In this document: piece after piece, positions 5,724 to 5,749 of the stretch
How positions within the stretch are numbered: position 1 is the stretch's first letter
Layout: the number at the start of each line of letters is the position of its first letter
From: Rhodocyclaceae bacterium
GTDB taxonomy: Bacteria; Pseudomonadota; Gammaproteobacteria; Burkholderiales; Rhodocyclaceae
Assembly (NCBI GenBank): GCA_017444505.1
Contig: JAFSWK010000138.1
Span: 1 to 5,749, forward strand
DNA: 5,749 nt
Direction: 5' to 3'
Notes under the pieces: model-generated
Database searches by the model: none
What the model was told of the DNA's origin: nothing
The model's input: the letters and a program-made list of their open reading frames with translations, nothing else
Program-made: the position numbers and the translations under genes

Positions 5724-5749
5724 GGGAGACCGGCAATTTTCGGTCTCCC
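5724..5749 (+). terminator. Perfect 9-bp hairpin after adk, probable terminator stem cut by the window edge
   Basis: GGGAGACCG (5724-5732) and CGGTCTCCC (5741-5749) are perfect inverted repeats with an eight-base loop containing TTTT. They lie 40 bases after the adk stop codon. The T-run that would complete an intrinsic terminator would fall just beyond the window. A stable stem of another kind, such as an attenuator for a following gene, is possible. Confidence 0.65.

Noticed and set aside
1..5749. tRNA, rRNA, CRISPR array, insertion sequence, phage or toxin-antitoxin genes
   Set aside because: No cloverleaf, spaced direct repeat array, transposase motif or terminal inverted repeat was seen; the window is filled by ordinary chromosomal genes.

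Overview
The window is a stretch of high-GC chromosome from a Gram-negative bacterium. The adenylate kinase sequence and the gene order exbB-exbD-lpxK-Trm112-kdsB-adk point to a betaproteobacterium; genus cannot be told from this window. All convincing genes lie on the + strand. The long minus-strand open frames are shadows of these genes.

Layout. Positions 1-93 hold the end of an unrecognised gene. A gap of about 140 bases follows, with a TGCA-repeat/dyad and a -10-like hexamer. Next is a penicillin-binding D-Ala-D-Ala endopeptidase (pbpG, 233-1375) with an unusually regular lysine-rich linker between signal peptide and catalytic domain. Two hairpins separate it from a small DsrE-family protein (1448-1801). 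After a gap of 114 bases with a weak promoter candidate comes a compact gene cluster: exbB (1916-2527), exbD (2545-2991), lpxK (2994-4061), a Trm112-like small zinc protein (3991-4176), kdsB (4191-4970) and adk (5027-5683). The window ends in a perfect 9-bp inverted repeat that looks like the stem of the adk terminator, cut off before any T-run.

How the genes work together. The theme is the cell envelope. LpxK phosphorylates the lipid A precursor to give lipid IVA, and KdsB activates Kdo as CMP-Kdo, the donor used to add Kdo to lipid IVA. The Trm112-like protein between them is a constant neighbour in proteobacteria, with an unsettled role. ExbB and ExbD form a proton-driven inner-membrane motor; no tonB gene is visible here. 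PbpG trims peptidoglycan cross-links in the periplasm. Adk is a housekeeping nucleotide enzyme that follows kdsB in betaproteobacteria.

I found no wholly new system. The points most worth a second look are the three-residue lysine period in PbpG, the 71-bp out-of-frame overlap of lpxK with the Trm112-like gene, and the terminator-like hairpin sitting directly on the start of the DsrE-family gene.
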